The notes: generated by a model not told the origin, from the sequence alone. DNA of 64,000 nucleotides from Monodelphis domestica (GCF_027887165.1 NC_077235.1:4116016-4180015), one strand, 5' to 3'; positions 24,348 through 37,300 are shown, numbered from the stretch's first letter. Made by a program: numbers and translations.

Positions 24348-25068
24348 CCTTTTCAGCTTTCCAGTGTCTGGATTTTCAGTCATAAAGTACAAACTAGTCT
24401 CATACCTAATTGTGCTATCAAAGCAAAAGAATGTTTTTGTTGTTTTGCAGTTTTGTTTTGGTGTTGTATTTTAAAAAAAGAAAGAAAGAAACAATAAGCC
24501 CTTTTCAGTACTTGAAAGTTTTGTTTCTGAATGCTATGGTCAACCATAGAATTTGAGTCAGTGTGTAGATCACATGAATCACATGACTACTTTAAAAGTA
24601 CTATTTTTTTAAACCCTTACCTTCTGTCTTGGAGTCAATACTGTTTATTGGCTCCAAGGCAGAAGAGTGGAAAGGGGTAGGCAATGGGGGTCAAGTGACT
24701 TGCCCAGGGTCACACAGCTGGGAAGTGTCTGAGGTCAGAGTTGAACCTAGGACCTCCCGTCTCTAGGCCTGGCTCTCAATTCACTGAGCTACCCAGCTGC
24801 CCCCTAAAAGTACTTTTAAAAGTCTAATTAATGGAAGACTTTTAATTTCCCTTCATTGGTTATCATACTTAGGGAAGAACATTTTATAGGAGATCACATA
24901 AAAATTAAATGAACACTTGGAGGATGGGTTCGACTGCACTGAGTACATTTAGGCATTTGGTTTGGCATCAAATTGATACCTGATTCAATCAACTAACTAT
25001 ATAGTTACCAAAAGCAGACAATACAAAAGCCTGCCCAAGGTTGTAGCCATCAATGCAAAGAAAACCCC
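24348..25068. other. Unassigned segment inside the L1 (with a SINE)
   Basis: Replaces the C-terminal third of ORF2. It is AT-rich, with an internal A-rich run (AAAAAAAGAAAGAAAGAAAC near 24472) that could be the tail of a retrocopy ending there. No family recognised; no coding frame beyond a 61-residue chance ORF. Confidence 0.4.
24601..24805 (-). mobile_element. tRNA-type SINE
   Basis: Complete, with the duplication TAAAAGTACT at about 24592 and again from 24805. Confidence 0.9.
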
Positions 25069-25664
25069 CAAATGGACTGAGGGGATGCCCATCAATTGGG
25101 GAATGGCTGAACAAATTGTGGTATATGTTGGTGATGGAATACTATTGTGCTAAAAGGAATAATAAAATGGAGGAATTCCATGGAGACTGGAAAGACCTCT
25201 AAGAATTGATACAGGGCAAGAGGAGCAGAACTAGGAGAACATTGTCCACAGAGACTGATACACTGTGGCACAATGGAATGCCATGGACTTCTCTACTAGC
25301 AGCCATGCAATGATCCAGGACAATTCTGAGGAATTTACGAGAAAGATGCTATCCATATCCAGAGGAAGAACTGTGGGAACAGAAACACAGAAGAAAAACA
25401 ACTGCTTGATCACATAGTTCAAGGGGGATATGATTGGGGATGTAGACTCTAAACGATCACCCAAGTGCAAATATCAATAATATGGAAATACGTCTTGATC
25501 AATGACACATGTAAAACCCAGTGGAATTGTGTGTTGGCTACGGGAAGGGGGGGAGGGAGGGAAAGAATATGATTCTTGTAATCAAGGAATAATGTTCTAA
25601 ATTGACTAAATAAATTTTTCAAAAAAATAAAAGAATTTGAAGGACCAGCAAAAAAAAAAAAAAC
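25069..25664 (+). mobile_element. 5'-truncated young LINE-1 3' end
   Basis: ATGCCCATCAATTGGGGAAT (end of ORF2), 3' UTR, then the terminus GACTAAATAAATTTTTCAAA and a poly(A) at about 25651-25663. It sits in the 3' UTR of the older L1, which resumes with CAGTGGAATTGCTCATTGGC. Confidence 0.8.
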
Positions 25665-27559
25665 AGTGGAATTGCTCATTGGCTATGGAAGGGGGTGGAA
25701 GGAGGGAGGGAAAGAACATGAATCATGGAACCATGGGAAAATATTCTAAATTAATTAATTTTTTTCAAATCACAAAAAAGAATAATAAAAAAGAAAAATA
25801 CTTGCCTCCCTAACTGCCACATATACATGTGTGCACACAAATACTTGCCCCCCCAACACACACACAATTTAGTACAACATTTCCAGGCTATCCAGAGACT
25901 TATTCGACCCTGAGGAAGGGCTCTGTGCCAAATGAGGGGTTCATAGCACTCAAGACCAGGAGGTTTGCACATAGTAGAATAACTTAGATATAAGGGCCCA
26001 AGGCCTTTCTGTTATCCTGCCTCTGATTGTGAATTTCGAGGCTGGAATCCTGCTCTATTTTCAGCAAGATGCTATCAAACATTGAAAAATGCCTCCTTAT
26101 TCTCAGTCATGGACTAAAATGTCACTTGTTAGGCATCTCTCGGTCCTCCAGCCTGCAAGTGTTTTTGGCTCTTCATTATTTGACATTGGCAAAAACCTGT
26201 CTGCCCCTCTTATTCTGAGGGAATTTCTCCTGTACCCACTCTATGGGCAATGATAACCATCTTCTGTGGTTCACATTTGACCCTGAAGGCAAAGAAATCC
26301 AAATGGCCATGGTCTTCTGGTCTTCCTTTGTGGGGTCATTTGCAGCTTGGTGCCAATGAAAGGCGGGGAGCTGCACCCCAGAGTCCCCAGGCCTAGTGTT
26401 CTCCTCTTGGCATTTTCTGACTTTCCATTGAAGCACCATTTTGAGGGGCTCCTTTGGGTCACAATTCACCATGGCAGGCACTAGCTGTCAGAGGACTTGG
26501 GATTAGGAAACACGTCTACAAATAAGGAGAATACCACAAAGAATGTGATAGCGAGAAGACATCAGGAAGCCTGAGGAGGGAGAGAACAGGTTCAGATCAG
26601 AGGGCACCAGGGACCACTGCTTGGACGTGTCACCTGAACCAGTCCCAGAAGGCAGGTTGATTTTAGCAGATGGTAATGAGGCAGATATATGTTCTCAACC
26701 ATGGTGGAGTGGGGCAGAGAGCCTACACCAATTCACAGAGGAAGAAAGACAAGAGGAGGCTGAGGAGGAACACCTGGGGGAAAAGAGGGGTGAAGAGCTC
26801 ACCCTGTAGGACAGGTTGTGTGCAGTAGGTGGAGAGCCTTAAATGCCAGTCCTAGGAAATTGGCTCTGAATCCCACCAGGATGAAATAGACTGACGGTTT
26901 TTGAGTGTGAGACGCTCGGTCACAGAGGTGAGGAAGGAGCGCTATTATTTGGGCAACTATATGGCAAGGAGGAGTCCGAAAGGGGGACCAGTAAGCAGAG
27001 AGACCTAGTCAGGAAGCTTTGGAGCTGGCTCAGATGACAGGCGATTAGGATCTGTATGAGGGATGGCCATGAGAGTGTATAGAGCAGGCTGCCCACATAC
27101 CATCCTAATTGGCCCCTGTTGCTGCCTCTAGGCAGCATACGTCTGCTATTTGTTCATTATTTGAGAACAAGACCTTCCCAGAGGCTCCGACACCTCCTAT
27201 CTTTTTTCTGTCTTGTGCTTTTGTTCCCTGAAGTCATCAAGGAAGGAGAGTTTCTGGTGATAATGTAACAGTACTACAAAGTCTGGGGACCCGCTTCAGA
27301 ATTAGCTGGGGCTGGTGGGGCAGAGATGGCATTGGACATCGGGATAGTGCAGGAAGGGATGACAGGCACAGACTTTCCTGTTTGCCAGTCCAGTGGGAAT
27401 GGCTGAATTGGAAGCATGGAACCTGACTCTGGGCCACTAGATGCCCTCATCCCTGGACCATGGCAGAAAACAACTGGTTAATGTTTCTGCCTCCAGTTCT
27501 TACCCCAATTCCCAGACGTCCCCAACTCAGAACCCAAAGGGCCCTTCCCATAGGCTAGG

Positions 27560-27910
27560 TGTACTCAAGCCATTCCCCTCCCTATTCAGGAAGCTCCAAT
27601 GACTATCAGCTCAGGTTCAAATCGAAAATCTACTGTTCAGAGTTGGAACCCTTTCTCATCTGGCCCCTTCCTGCCTTTCCTGGCTTCTTACACTTCGCTC
27701 CCCTCCACATGCTCTGTACTTCCTTAGTGTCTCTTTCACAAGAGGCTCTCCCTGCCAGGTCAGGATGTTTCCCTTGACTCCCTGGAACACTCTCCCTCCT
27801 CCTGCCTCCCTCCCCACCTTCCCTGATTGTAAGCTCCTGGAGAGCAGGGACTTTGGCCCTTTCCTTGTGGCCCCAGGGCTCAGCAGAGTGCTTACCCACA
27901 CTAGTAACTC
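27560..27910 (+). mobile_element. LINE-2 3' end, U2 copy
   Basis: CTTTCTCATCTGGCCCCTTCC, CTCCCTCCTCCTGCCTCC, then GTAAGCTCCTGGAGAGCAGG and GGGCTCAGCAGAGTGC: the ORF2 end and 3' part of L2. L2 lies in the same order in U2, U3, U4 and U6, so it predates the array. Confidence 0.7.
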
Positions 27911-28341
27911 TTGAAGTGCTGTCTGGTGAAGAGAAGACCAGATCTGTAAGAGGATGGCGTTGTAATGTGGCCTAAAGCCCAAAGAATCACTGAGTCCAGA
28001 ACTGCCCTGTGGAAGGAACTGCACCAGGTCACCCTGGGAGGCCCCCCTTCTTCTATGATTGCCATCAGAGCCTCAGGCGCCCAATGGGACACCCTCACTG
28101 TCCTAAAAGGGTGCTTTTCTTTTTGAAGAAGATGGAAAGTCTCTGAAGCCCCAAATACCACACTTGACGCCTAAGCTGGCTGTTAAACTATTGCTAGATA
28201 TTATTTGGGGGTCCAAACAAACTGGGAAAATACAGTAATCCCAACAAATTTGAGTAAGAATGTAAATGGCTCGGAAGACGACTCCCAAGGAGGGTTTAGA
28301 CGCCTTTGCTCAAGAGGAAGCCTTGAAATCTGCATGTGGGG

Positions 28342-29419
28342 TTGGAAGGACAGCCAGTGCTCCCCTCTGGGTCCCCTTCTGGTTGGGCCCTTTCTCACAC
28401 ACTTTCCTCATCTGTCCATTTTAATCCTTTTTTCTTAGGGATTTGGAGGGAGAAGGGGAGGCAACAGGTCACGAGAGATGGTGTACAGGGTCCCCCCCAG
28501 CCCTAACAGTTAAGGATTCTGAGGCAGGGGGTCCACGCGTCCTTTGTGTCAGGGGCCCCTCGGGCAGCCTCATGGAGAAGTGTCTGGGCCCCTGCTCACA
28601 TAAGGCTTTTGAATGATGAGTTTTCTTTCAGATTGTGAAACCTTTTCCCCAGGAATCAAGAGGGCTCGTTTCCATGGTTACAGACACGTGGACATGCTCA
28701 CAGCTCAGGCTTCAGATACAGGATGCTTATCACCTCTATAGGCTCACCCCAGCCTCTGAGGCATGCACATGAAGTCCCACATGCCTATGTACCTGTACAC
28801 ACATGTCCCCACATGTTCCTGACCACATAATGAGCTTCCCCCCACCCCCCATGGATTTCCCTGCCAGCCAGACACTGTTTAGAACCTGAGGAGGGCTCCA
28901 GCACCCAAGGCCAGGAGGTTTGTACGTGGTAGAATAACATTGTTATGCAGGCCAAGGCCTCTCCTTCCTGTGACTCTGTCTGGAGAGTTAATTCCAAGGC
29001 TAGAATGTGCTCTTTTATCAGCCAGATGCTACAAAGCATTTAGAAACCCCTCCTTGTTCTCAGGCCTGAAATAAAATGTTGCTCTTTGGGGTCCTGGTTC
29101 CCTCCCTCCAGCTTGCCACTGCTTATCTCTTCCCTGTCATTTGTTTCTTTTCCTCTGGCATTGGCAAAGCTCGGTGCTGTTTACCAGCCTGTCCTTCTTT
29201 GTCCTTCCTGGGGAATTCCTCCATTCCCCACCCCATGGCCAATTGATCCCTACTGGAGACTGGAGAGAAAGTACTGAGGGCCCAGAAGCACAGATGTCCC
29301 CCTGGTCTTCTGGTCTTCCTTTGGGGGGTAACTGAGAGCGTGGAGCCAGGGAAAGGCAGGGAGGTGGACCCCAGAGCACAGGAGGCCTAGTGGTCCTGTC
29401 TTGGCTGTGGCATCATGGC
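28342..29419 (+). repeat. Recent duplicate tract, U3 copy
   Basis: Almost identical to 47427-48581; by eye only about five single-base differences plus one 77-base gap near 28383. It covers the lead-in, X-box block and the GTTGCTCTTTGGGGTCC block. Both copies share the same internal loss between the X-box and the AC-rich block compared with U1, U2, U5 and U6. Confidence 0.9.
28668..28681 (-). promoter_or_regulatory. RFX X-box candidate, U3
   Basis: Minus strand GTAACCATGGAAAC, full match to GTHNYYATRRNAAC. Sequence after it (CAGACACGTGG) differs from U1, U5, U6 and U7. Confidence 0.55.
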
Positions 29420-29639
29420 ACCACCTCTTGGGCCAGCAGCTTTAGGCACTAGGCTCAGAGCTTCAAAAGGAGGGGCTCTACCCCAAGGGGCTCCCAGGCC
29501 CTTCGGGAGGGGGATGAGGCACATGTACAAATCAGGTGGAAACAAACAAAAACCGTGATAGGGTGAAGGTGAGCCCCAAAGTACTCTGCAGAGCTTTGAG
29601 GAGGAAGAACAGGCTCAGATTGGTGGGAATCAGAGAAGA

Positions 29640-30035
29640 CTTTTCTTGCCTCTTTACACTTGGCTCCCCTCCAGCTAATGTATGATCTGACTAAACTGAC
29701 CTATGGAGTCCTTGTGCAAGGAACTGCAACTTGGCCAACTCTAACCATTTCCCCCAGCATTCTGTCCCCTTCCCCATCTAGGCCACTCTCTCCTCCCCAG
29801 TGCCTGACTTACCGGGCTTCTTTCATGTCTTGGCTAGTCTCCCACTTTCTGAAAGAGCCTTTCCTTCTGAGCTTTGCTTGAAGTCGTCCTGCCTGGGTCT
29901 TGCCTTTACATAGTTTCTTCCCCAAGCACAGATTCCAAATTCCTGAAGAGGAGACACTGCTTTTGCCTTTCCTTGTGTTCTTGGGGCTCAGCACGGTGCC
30001 AGCAAATCCTAGATGCATAGTAAATGCTTCTTTAC
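29640..30035 (+). mobile_element. LINE-2 3' end, U3 copy
   Basis: CTTTACACTTGGCTCCCCTCC, TGCCTTTCCTTGTG, GGGGCTCAGCACGGTGCC and ATAGTAAATGCTTC, the typical L2 3' terminus. Confidence 0.65.
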
Positions 30036-30857
30036 CTTTTCTCACTGCTCATGCTTCTTGACTTCTCTGCTTAATCACTCTCTCCCCCTGATGCTTTCTT
30101 CTCTTCAGATTTGGGGGATAGCATTCTCTTGGATCTCCTCATACTTCTCTGAGTGCTCCTTCTCTGTCTCCAGATCCCACCCTCTGACCATAGGTGGTCT
30201 TCGGTATTCTGGCCTGGGCCCTCTTCTCCTGTCCTTCTATGCTACTTAGTCATTGACTTTAATTGTTGATGAACTGATTCCTAGATAGGATTCATGGTTC
30301 CAAATGGCTTGGGAAAATGAAGTCATCCAAATCAGGTTCTGTTTGAGGATATAAATAGGCTCTAAAGACAATTCCCAAAGAGGGTTCTAGGACATTTCTT
30401 AGCAAGTGCAAGACTAGAAATATGTGCCTTGCCACCAAAAGGGAGCATTTTGTTTCTTTGTTTTAGTACTTCTGTTGTTTATTTTTATGTTTCTCAATTA
30501 CATATAAACAAAAAACTTTTTAATGTTTGTTTTTTAAAATTTTGACTTCCGAATTCTCTGCCTACTTTCCTCTCCCTGCTCCTTGAGAAGGCAAGCAATT
30601 TGCCATAGGTTATACATGTGCACTCATGCAAAACATTTCCACATTAGCCATGTTGCAAAAGAAAATGCAGACCTCCCCCAACCCCCTCAAAAAACAGGAA
30701 AAATAAACAAAGTAAGAAAAACTGCTCCAATATACATTTGGACTTCATCAGTGTATTTCTGTGGAGGTGAGCACCATTCTTCATTATACTCCGTTGGAGC
30801 ATTGTATTGCTGAAGGTAGCTAAGTCAGTCATTCACAATTGATCATCATACAATATT

Positions 30858-31426
30858 TTTTTGACGTTTACTATTTATTTTAAAGTATTTTTCCATGGTT
30901 CCATGATTCATGCTGTCTCCCTTCCCTCTTCCCTCCACCCTCCCAGATCTAACAAGCACTTCCAGTGGGTTGTACATGTATTATCACTCAATACCTATTT
31001 CCATGTTATCTATTTTTGTAAGAGAGAAATCTTTTACAACCAAAACTCCAAATCCTATACTCATATAAACAAGAAATAAGTCATATATTTTCTTCTGGAT
31101 TCCTACTCCCACAGTTCTTTCTTTTGATGTCGATAGAATATTTTCTCATAAGTAAATCCCTTGGGATTATCCTGGATCGTTGCATTGCTATTAGTAGCAA
31201 AGTCGATTACATTTGATCATCCCACAATGCTTCAGTTACTATGTGTAACATTCTCCTGGTTCTGCTTATTTCACTCTGCATCAGTTCATAGAGGTCTTTC
31301 CAGTTCTTATAGAAATCAAGCAGTTCATCATTCCTTATAGAACAATAATATTCCATCACCATCCTATACCACAATTTGTTCAGCCATTCCCCAGTCGCTT
31401 CACCATTTTTGCCAGAGACTATGACT
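30858..31426 (-). mobile_element. 5'-truncated L1 with 17-bp target duplication
   Basis: 3' UTR of an older L1 type flanked by GATCATCATACAATATT (30841-30857) and GATCATCATACGATATT (31427-31443), one mismatch. It is nested in the outer old L1. Confidence 0.75.
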
Positions 31427-32317
31427 GATCATCATACGATATTGCTATTATGGTGTACAATGTTCTTCTGGTTCTGCTCACTACATTTTACATCAGTTTA
31501 GATAAGTCATCTGAGGTTTTTCTGAAAGCATCCTGCTTATCATTTCTTATAACACAATAGTACTCCATCAGAATTATACCAGAACTTTTTCAGCCATTCT
31601 CCAATTGATGGACATTTCCAATTCTTTGCCACCAACAGGGAAAGCTCCTATAAATATTTCAGAACATATAAGTTCTTTTCCTTTTTCTCTGATCACCTTG
31701 GGAAAGAGATTTATAGTGGTATTTCTAGACCAAAGAGTATATACATTGTTCACAATTCTTTGGATATAATTCTAGATTACTCTCGAAAATGGATCACTTC
31801 ACAGTTCCAACAATAGTGTTGGCTCAATTACACTTGATCTTAACCAAAAGGTCCATAAAACAATCAATGGTGTATTATTGGCCCAATTTTTCCACATCCA
31901 CTCCCACATTTGTCATTTTCCTTTTCTATAATTTTTGCCAGTCTGATAGGTGTGAGATGATATCTCAGATATGTTTAATTTTGTATTTCTCTAATCAATA
32001 TTAATTTAGAGCATTTTTTTTCATATGGCTATATATGTATAGTTTTCTTCTTCCAAAGCCTGTGTGATATATGTATAGCTTTCTTCTTCCAAAGCCTGTG
32101 TGTTCATATCCCTTGACCATTTATCAATTGAGGAATGACTCATATTCTCATAAATTTGCCAAATTTCTCTCTGTAGTTGAAATATGAAACCATTATCTGA
32201 AAAATTATCTATAAAAATTTCCTCCAGTTTTCCCGCTTTCCTTCTAATCTTAGTTGTGTAGGTTTTGTTTGTGAGAAAAACTTTTTATTTAATGTAATTA
32301 AAATGATTCATTTTGAA

Positions 32318-33692
32318 AGCTTTTAAAACCAAGCAAGACTTAGAAAAAATCACAAAATGTAAAATAAATACTTTTGATACATCAAATTAAAAAGGTTTTG
32401 TACAAACAAAACCAATGTAACCAAAATTAGAAGGAAAGTAACAAATTGGGAAACAATTTTCATAACAAAAACCTCTGACAAAGGTCTAATTGCTCAAATT
32501 TATAAAGAGCTAAATCAATTGTACAAAACATCAAGCCATTCTCCAATTGATAAATGAGCAAGGGACATGAATAGGCAGTTTTCAGTCAAAGAAATCAAAA
32601 CCATTAATAAGCATATGAAAAAGTGTTCTAATTCTCTTATAATCAGAGAGATGCAAACCAAAACAACTCTGAGGTATCACCTCACATGTAGCAGATTGGC
32701 TAACATGACAGTAAAGGAAAGTAATGAATGCTGGAGGGGATGTGGCAAAGTAGGGACATTAATTCATTGCTGGTGAAGTTGTGAATTGATCCTACCATTC
32801 TGGAGGGCAATTTGGAACTATGCCCAAAGGGCGATAAAAGACTGTCTGCCCTTTGATATAGCCATAGCACTGCTGGGTTGGTACCCCAAAGAGATAATAA
32901 GGGAAAAGACTTGTACAAGAATATTCATAGCTGCTCTCTTTGTGGTGGAAAACGAGGGGATGCCCATCAATTGGGGAATGGCTGAACAAATTGTGGTATC
33001 TGTTGGTGATGGAATACTCTTGTGCTCAAAGGAATAATGAACTGGACGAATTCCATGGGGACTGGAACAACCTCCAGGAATTGATGCAGAGTGAGAGGAG
33101 CAGAACCAGGAGAACCAAGAGAACATTTTACACAGAGACCGATACACTGTGGTACAATCGAACGTAATGGACTTCTCCATTAGTGGCAATGCAGTGATCC
33201 TGAACAACCTGGAGGCATCTATGAGAAAGAACAGGATCCACATTCAGAGGAAAAACTGTGGGAGGAGAAACACCCAAGAAAAACAACTGCTTGATCACAT
33301 GGGTTGAGGGGATGTGGTTGGGGATGGAGACTCTAAATGATCATCCTAGTACAAACACCAGCAGCATAGAAATAGGTTCTGATCAAGGACACATATAAAA
33401 CCCAGTGGAATTGCACGTCAGCTATGAGAAGGGTGAGGGGAGAGGGGAGGGAAAGAATATGATTCTTGTAACCAAGGAATAATGTTCTAAATTGACTAAA
33501 TAAATTTTTCAAAAAAAAAAAAAAAAAGATCTGGTGCTGGGCAGGGGAGCTCCAGTGTGTATATCTTAAGGAAGCTGGGCTATTGTGATGTTAAGCAGAG
33601 TAACAGAATAAGCTAATCAGTTCTGGATATTCGAGGCAATAGCCTAAATATGACTAAATAATTTTTTTAATTAAAAGAAAAAAATAAAATAA
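32318..33692 (+). mobile_element. 5'-truncated L1 with probable 3' transduction
   Basis: ORF2 C-terminus (32567-32776, CWRGCGKVGTLIHCW; 32786-33037), 3' UTR, terminus and poly(A) to 33527. Then 165 bases of non-L1 sequence and a second A-rich tail (33676-33692). The flanking duplication AAAATGATYCATTTT is at 32302-32316 and 33693-33707, outside the second tail, so the extra sequence came in with the L1. Confidence 0.75.
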
Positions 33693-34372
33693 AATGATCC
33701 ATTTTATATCCTATAATGCTCTTTATCTCTTGTTTTGTCATAAATTCCTCCTTTATCCATAAATCTGAGGTAAAATATTCTATGTTCCAGTAATTTATCT
33801 ATTATATCACCCTATATACCTAAATTATGTACTCATTTTATCTTCACCTCAGTATACTGTATGAGATATTGGTCTATACCTAGTTTCTGCCAAAATGCTT
33901 TCTTTTTTCCCATGCATTTTTTCTCAAACAGTGATTTCTTGTCCAAAAATCTTGGATCTTTTGGTTTATCACTTTGTTGGTAATATATAGAAAGGTTGAT
34001 GATTTGTGTAGATTTGTTTTATATCCTGCCACTTTGTTAAAATTATTAATTGCATCCATTAACTTTTTAGTTGAATCTCAGACTTTCCAAATATACCATA
34101 ATATCATCTGCAAAAGGAATTAGTTTTATTATCTCATTGCCTATTCTGATTTATTAAATTTCTCTTATTGCTGTGGCTAGAATTTCTAGAACAGGATTGA
34201 ATAATTCTGATAATGGGCATTGTTCCTCAATCCCTGATCTTATTAGAAGGCTTCTAGTTTATCCCCCTTACAGATAATGCTTGATGATGGTTTTAGGTAG
34301 ATGCTCCCTGTCATTTTAAGGAAAGATCCATTTGACCTAGTCTTTCTAGTATTTTTTTAGTATATGAATTTT

Positions 34373-37300
34373 TAAATGAATTTTTTAAATTTTTATTTTA
34401 TTTTTGGTTACAGTAATGACTTTATTTCCCTCCCTCCCTTCCACCCACACTTCCCACAGCCAACACGCAATTTCATTGGGTACTACTTGTGTCCTTGATC
34501 AGAACTTATTTCCATGTTGGTGTTTGCATTAGGATGTTCATTTAGAATCTACATTCCCAACCATATCCCTTCCACTCATGTATTCAAGCAGTTATTTTTC
34601 TTCAGTGTTTTTATTCCCACTGTGTTTCATCTGGATGTGGATAGTGATTTTTCTCATAGATCCCTCCAAATTGTTCTGGATCAGTGCATTGCCACTAATG
34701 GAGAAGTCCACTACATTCGATTGTGCCACAGTGTCTCAGTCTCTGTGTAAAATGTTCTCTTGGTTCAGCTCCTCTCACTCTGCATCACTTCCTGGAGTTG
34801 TTCCAGTCCCCATGGAATTCGTCCAGTTCATTATTCCTTTGAGCACAATAGTATTTCATCACCAACACATACCACAATGTGTTCAGCCATTCCCCAATGG
34901 AAGGGCATCCCTTCCTTTTCCAATTTTTTTGCCACCACAAAGAGTGCAGCTATGAATATTTTTATACAGGTGTTTTTCCTTATCTCTTTGGGGTACCAAC
35001 CCAGCAGTGCTATGGCTATATCAAAGGGCAGACAGTCTTTTAGCTCCCTTTGGGCATAGTTCCAAATTGCCCTCCAGAATGGTTGGATCAATTCACAACT
35101 TCACCAGCAATGAATTAATGTCCCTACTTTGCCACATCCCCTCCAGCATTCATTACTTTCCTTTACTGTCATGTTAGCCAATCTGCTACATGTGAGGTGA
35201 TACCTCAGAGTTGTTTTGGTTTGCATTTCTCTGATTATGAGAGATTTAGAACACTTTTTCATGTGCTTATTAATGGTTTTTATTTCTTTAACTGAAAATT
35301 GCCTATTCATGTCACTTGCCCATTTATCAATTGGAGAATGGCTTGATATTTTGTACAATTGGTTTAGCTCTTTATAAATTTGAGTAATTAGACCTTTGTC
35401 AGAGGTTATTGTAATGAAGATTATTTCCCAAGTTGTTCCTTCCCTTCTAATTTTGGATGCATTGGTTTTGTTTGTACAAAACCTTTATAATTTGATGTAA
35501 TCAAATTTATTTATTTTACATTTTGTGATTTTTTTTCTAGCTCTTGCTTGGTTTTAATGTCTTTCCTTTCCCAAAGATCTGACATGTATACTATTCTGTG
35601 TTCACCTAATTTGCTTATAGTTTCCTTCTTTATATTCAAGTCATTCACCCATTCTGAGTTTATCTTGGTGTAGGGTATGAGATGTTGATCCAAGCCTAAT
35701 CTCTCCCATACTGTCTTCCAATTTTCCCAGCAGTTTTTATCAAAGAGTGGGTTTTGGTCCCCAAAACTGGAATCTTTGGGTTTATCATAGACTGTCCTGC
35801 TAAGGTCATTTACCCCAAGTCTATTCCACTGATCCTCCTTTCTGTCTCTTAGCCAGTACCAAATTGTTTTGATGACCGCTGCTTTATAGTATAGTTTGAG
35901 ATCTGGGACTGCAAGGCCATCTTCCTTTGCATTTTTTCATGATTTCCCTGGATATCCTTGATCTTTTGTTATTCCAAATGAACTTTGTTATGTTTTTTTC
36001 TAATTCAGTAAAAAAGTTTTTTGGTAGTTCAATGGGTATGGCACTAAATAAGTAAATAAGTTTGGGTAGGATGGCCATTTTTATTATGTGAGCTTGTCCT
36101 ACCCATGAGAAATCAATGTTTTTTCCAATTGTTTAGATCTAGTTTTATAACAATCATCCAGCGATTGCTATATAAATTTTGTTGTGGGTTATAACTTGAG
36201 AAGTAGAAGGGAGCTGGAGGAAAATGGATGATAAGTGAAGACTCAAAGACAAGTTAAAAGTTATGGGGAGCGGCACTAGTTCCTTATAATGTTTTGCCTT
36301 GAAGATTAATTAAAGGAAAACATGAGAAATAAGAAAACATGTGGAAGTAAGAATTCCAAAATAGAAAGCACATGTGCAACAGTGTCCCTAGGAAAGATAA
36401 GGAGAGATAGGAGGAAGAACTCCAAGAATGCAGAAATCAAGAGAGAAAATAGCACCACCTCCTCCGAATTTATTGAGGGATGTGGATTGGGAGGTGTTCA
36501 ATTAATATGTCACATTGAATAGGTCTTAACATTAGTTGAATAGACAATGACAAGATCAGAGGAGGTGGAGATTCCCCTGACATGCACTTTTCAAAGGAAT
36601 GAGGTTTGACCAGGTGATATCCATGCCTTTGTGGCTTAGGCTCAGGAATTCTCCTACCCTTTGAACTGTCTATACATTGATTATTAACTGATCTGACCAA
36701 GTATCTAATACATCAACCATACTTCCCAGATGCCAACATGCCTCGTATGCTACAAGTTTTAATTGTGTGGCGAGTGTTTTGTAGTTGTGTTCATATAGTT
36801 CCTGTGTTTGTCTCAGGAGATAGATTCCTAGGTATTTTATTTTGTCTAAGGTGATTTTGAATGGGATTTCTCTTTCTAGTTTTTGCTGCTGAGCTGTGTT
36901 GGAGATTTACAGAAAAGCTGATGATTTAGGTGGGTTTATTTTGTATGCTGCAACTTTGCTAAAGTTGTTGATTATTTCAATTAGCTTTTTGGTTGAATCT
37001 CTAGGATTCTTTAAGTAGACCATCATGTCATCTGCAGAGAGTGATAACTTGGTCTCCTCCTTGACTATATTGATACCTTCAATTCCTTTATCTTCTCTAA
37101 TTGCTACTGCGAGTGTTTCTAGTACAATGTCAAATAGTAGAGGTGATAATGGGCATCCTTGCTTCACTCCTGCTCTTATTGGGAATGCATCTAGTTTATC
37201 CCCATTGCAGATGATATTAGCTGATGGTTTTAGATATATACTGTTTATTATTTTTAGGAATGACCCTTCTATTCCTATGCTTTCTAGTGTTTTCAATAGG

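Larger units (their letters stand above)
19111..25798 (+). mobile_element. LINE-1 with both ends present, decayed and interrupted
   Basis: Unit DNA is split with ACTTGCCTC on both sides (19102-19110 and 25799-25807). The element starts AGCTTCCAGGTTAAGATGGC, which is a decayed YY1-type 5' end. 5' UTR 19111-19897 (SINE inside), ORF1 about 19898-20880, linker to about 21545, EN 21546-22260 with an internal loss near 22262, RT from 22679, thumb region to about 24347. The ORF2 C-terminus is replaced by unassigned sequence 24348-25068. A later L1 end (25069-25664) sits in the 3' UTR, and 25665-25798 is this element's own 3' end and A-rich tail. Many stops show that it is long dead. Confidence 0.75.
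17108..28601 (+). repeat. Array unit U2 (split by a long L1)
   Basis: Blocks in order: X-box block (17108-17510), TG run, CCCCTGCTAGCAAG block (17855-17990), TCATTGTCAGCATGAAG and GTTCTTGGACCAAGAGG blocks (18190-18540), TTCAGTGTCTCTTCAGC block (18670-18790), TCTCTAGTC block to 19110, [L1 19111-25798], ACTGCCACATAT block (25799-25990), 26000-26250, 26290-26480, 26570-26930 (paired with 57690-57830 and 48590-48930), L2 (27560-27910), GAGGATGGCGTTGTAATGTGG block (27940-28120), 28260-28330 and lead-in. 26930-27550 has no recognised TE. No frame is conserved with the other copies. Confidence 0.75.
30448..34372 (-). mobile_element. Old LINE-1 with two later L1 insertions
   Basis: The outer element reads 3' to 5': terminus and 3' UTR (30448-30857), 3' UTR and ORF2 end (31427-32317), then mid ORF2 (33693-34372; traces of the RT region). 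The frame is fully decayed. Two L1s are nested: 30858-31426 (minus) and 32318-33692 (plus). A local tandem duplication of about 38 bases (TTCTTCTTCCAAAGCCTGTG twice) lies at 32034-32103. Confidence 0.7.
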
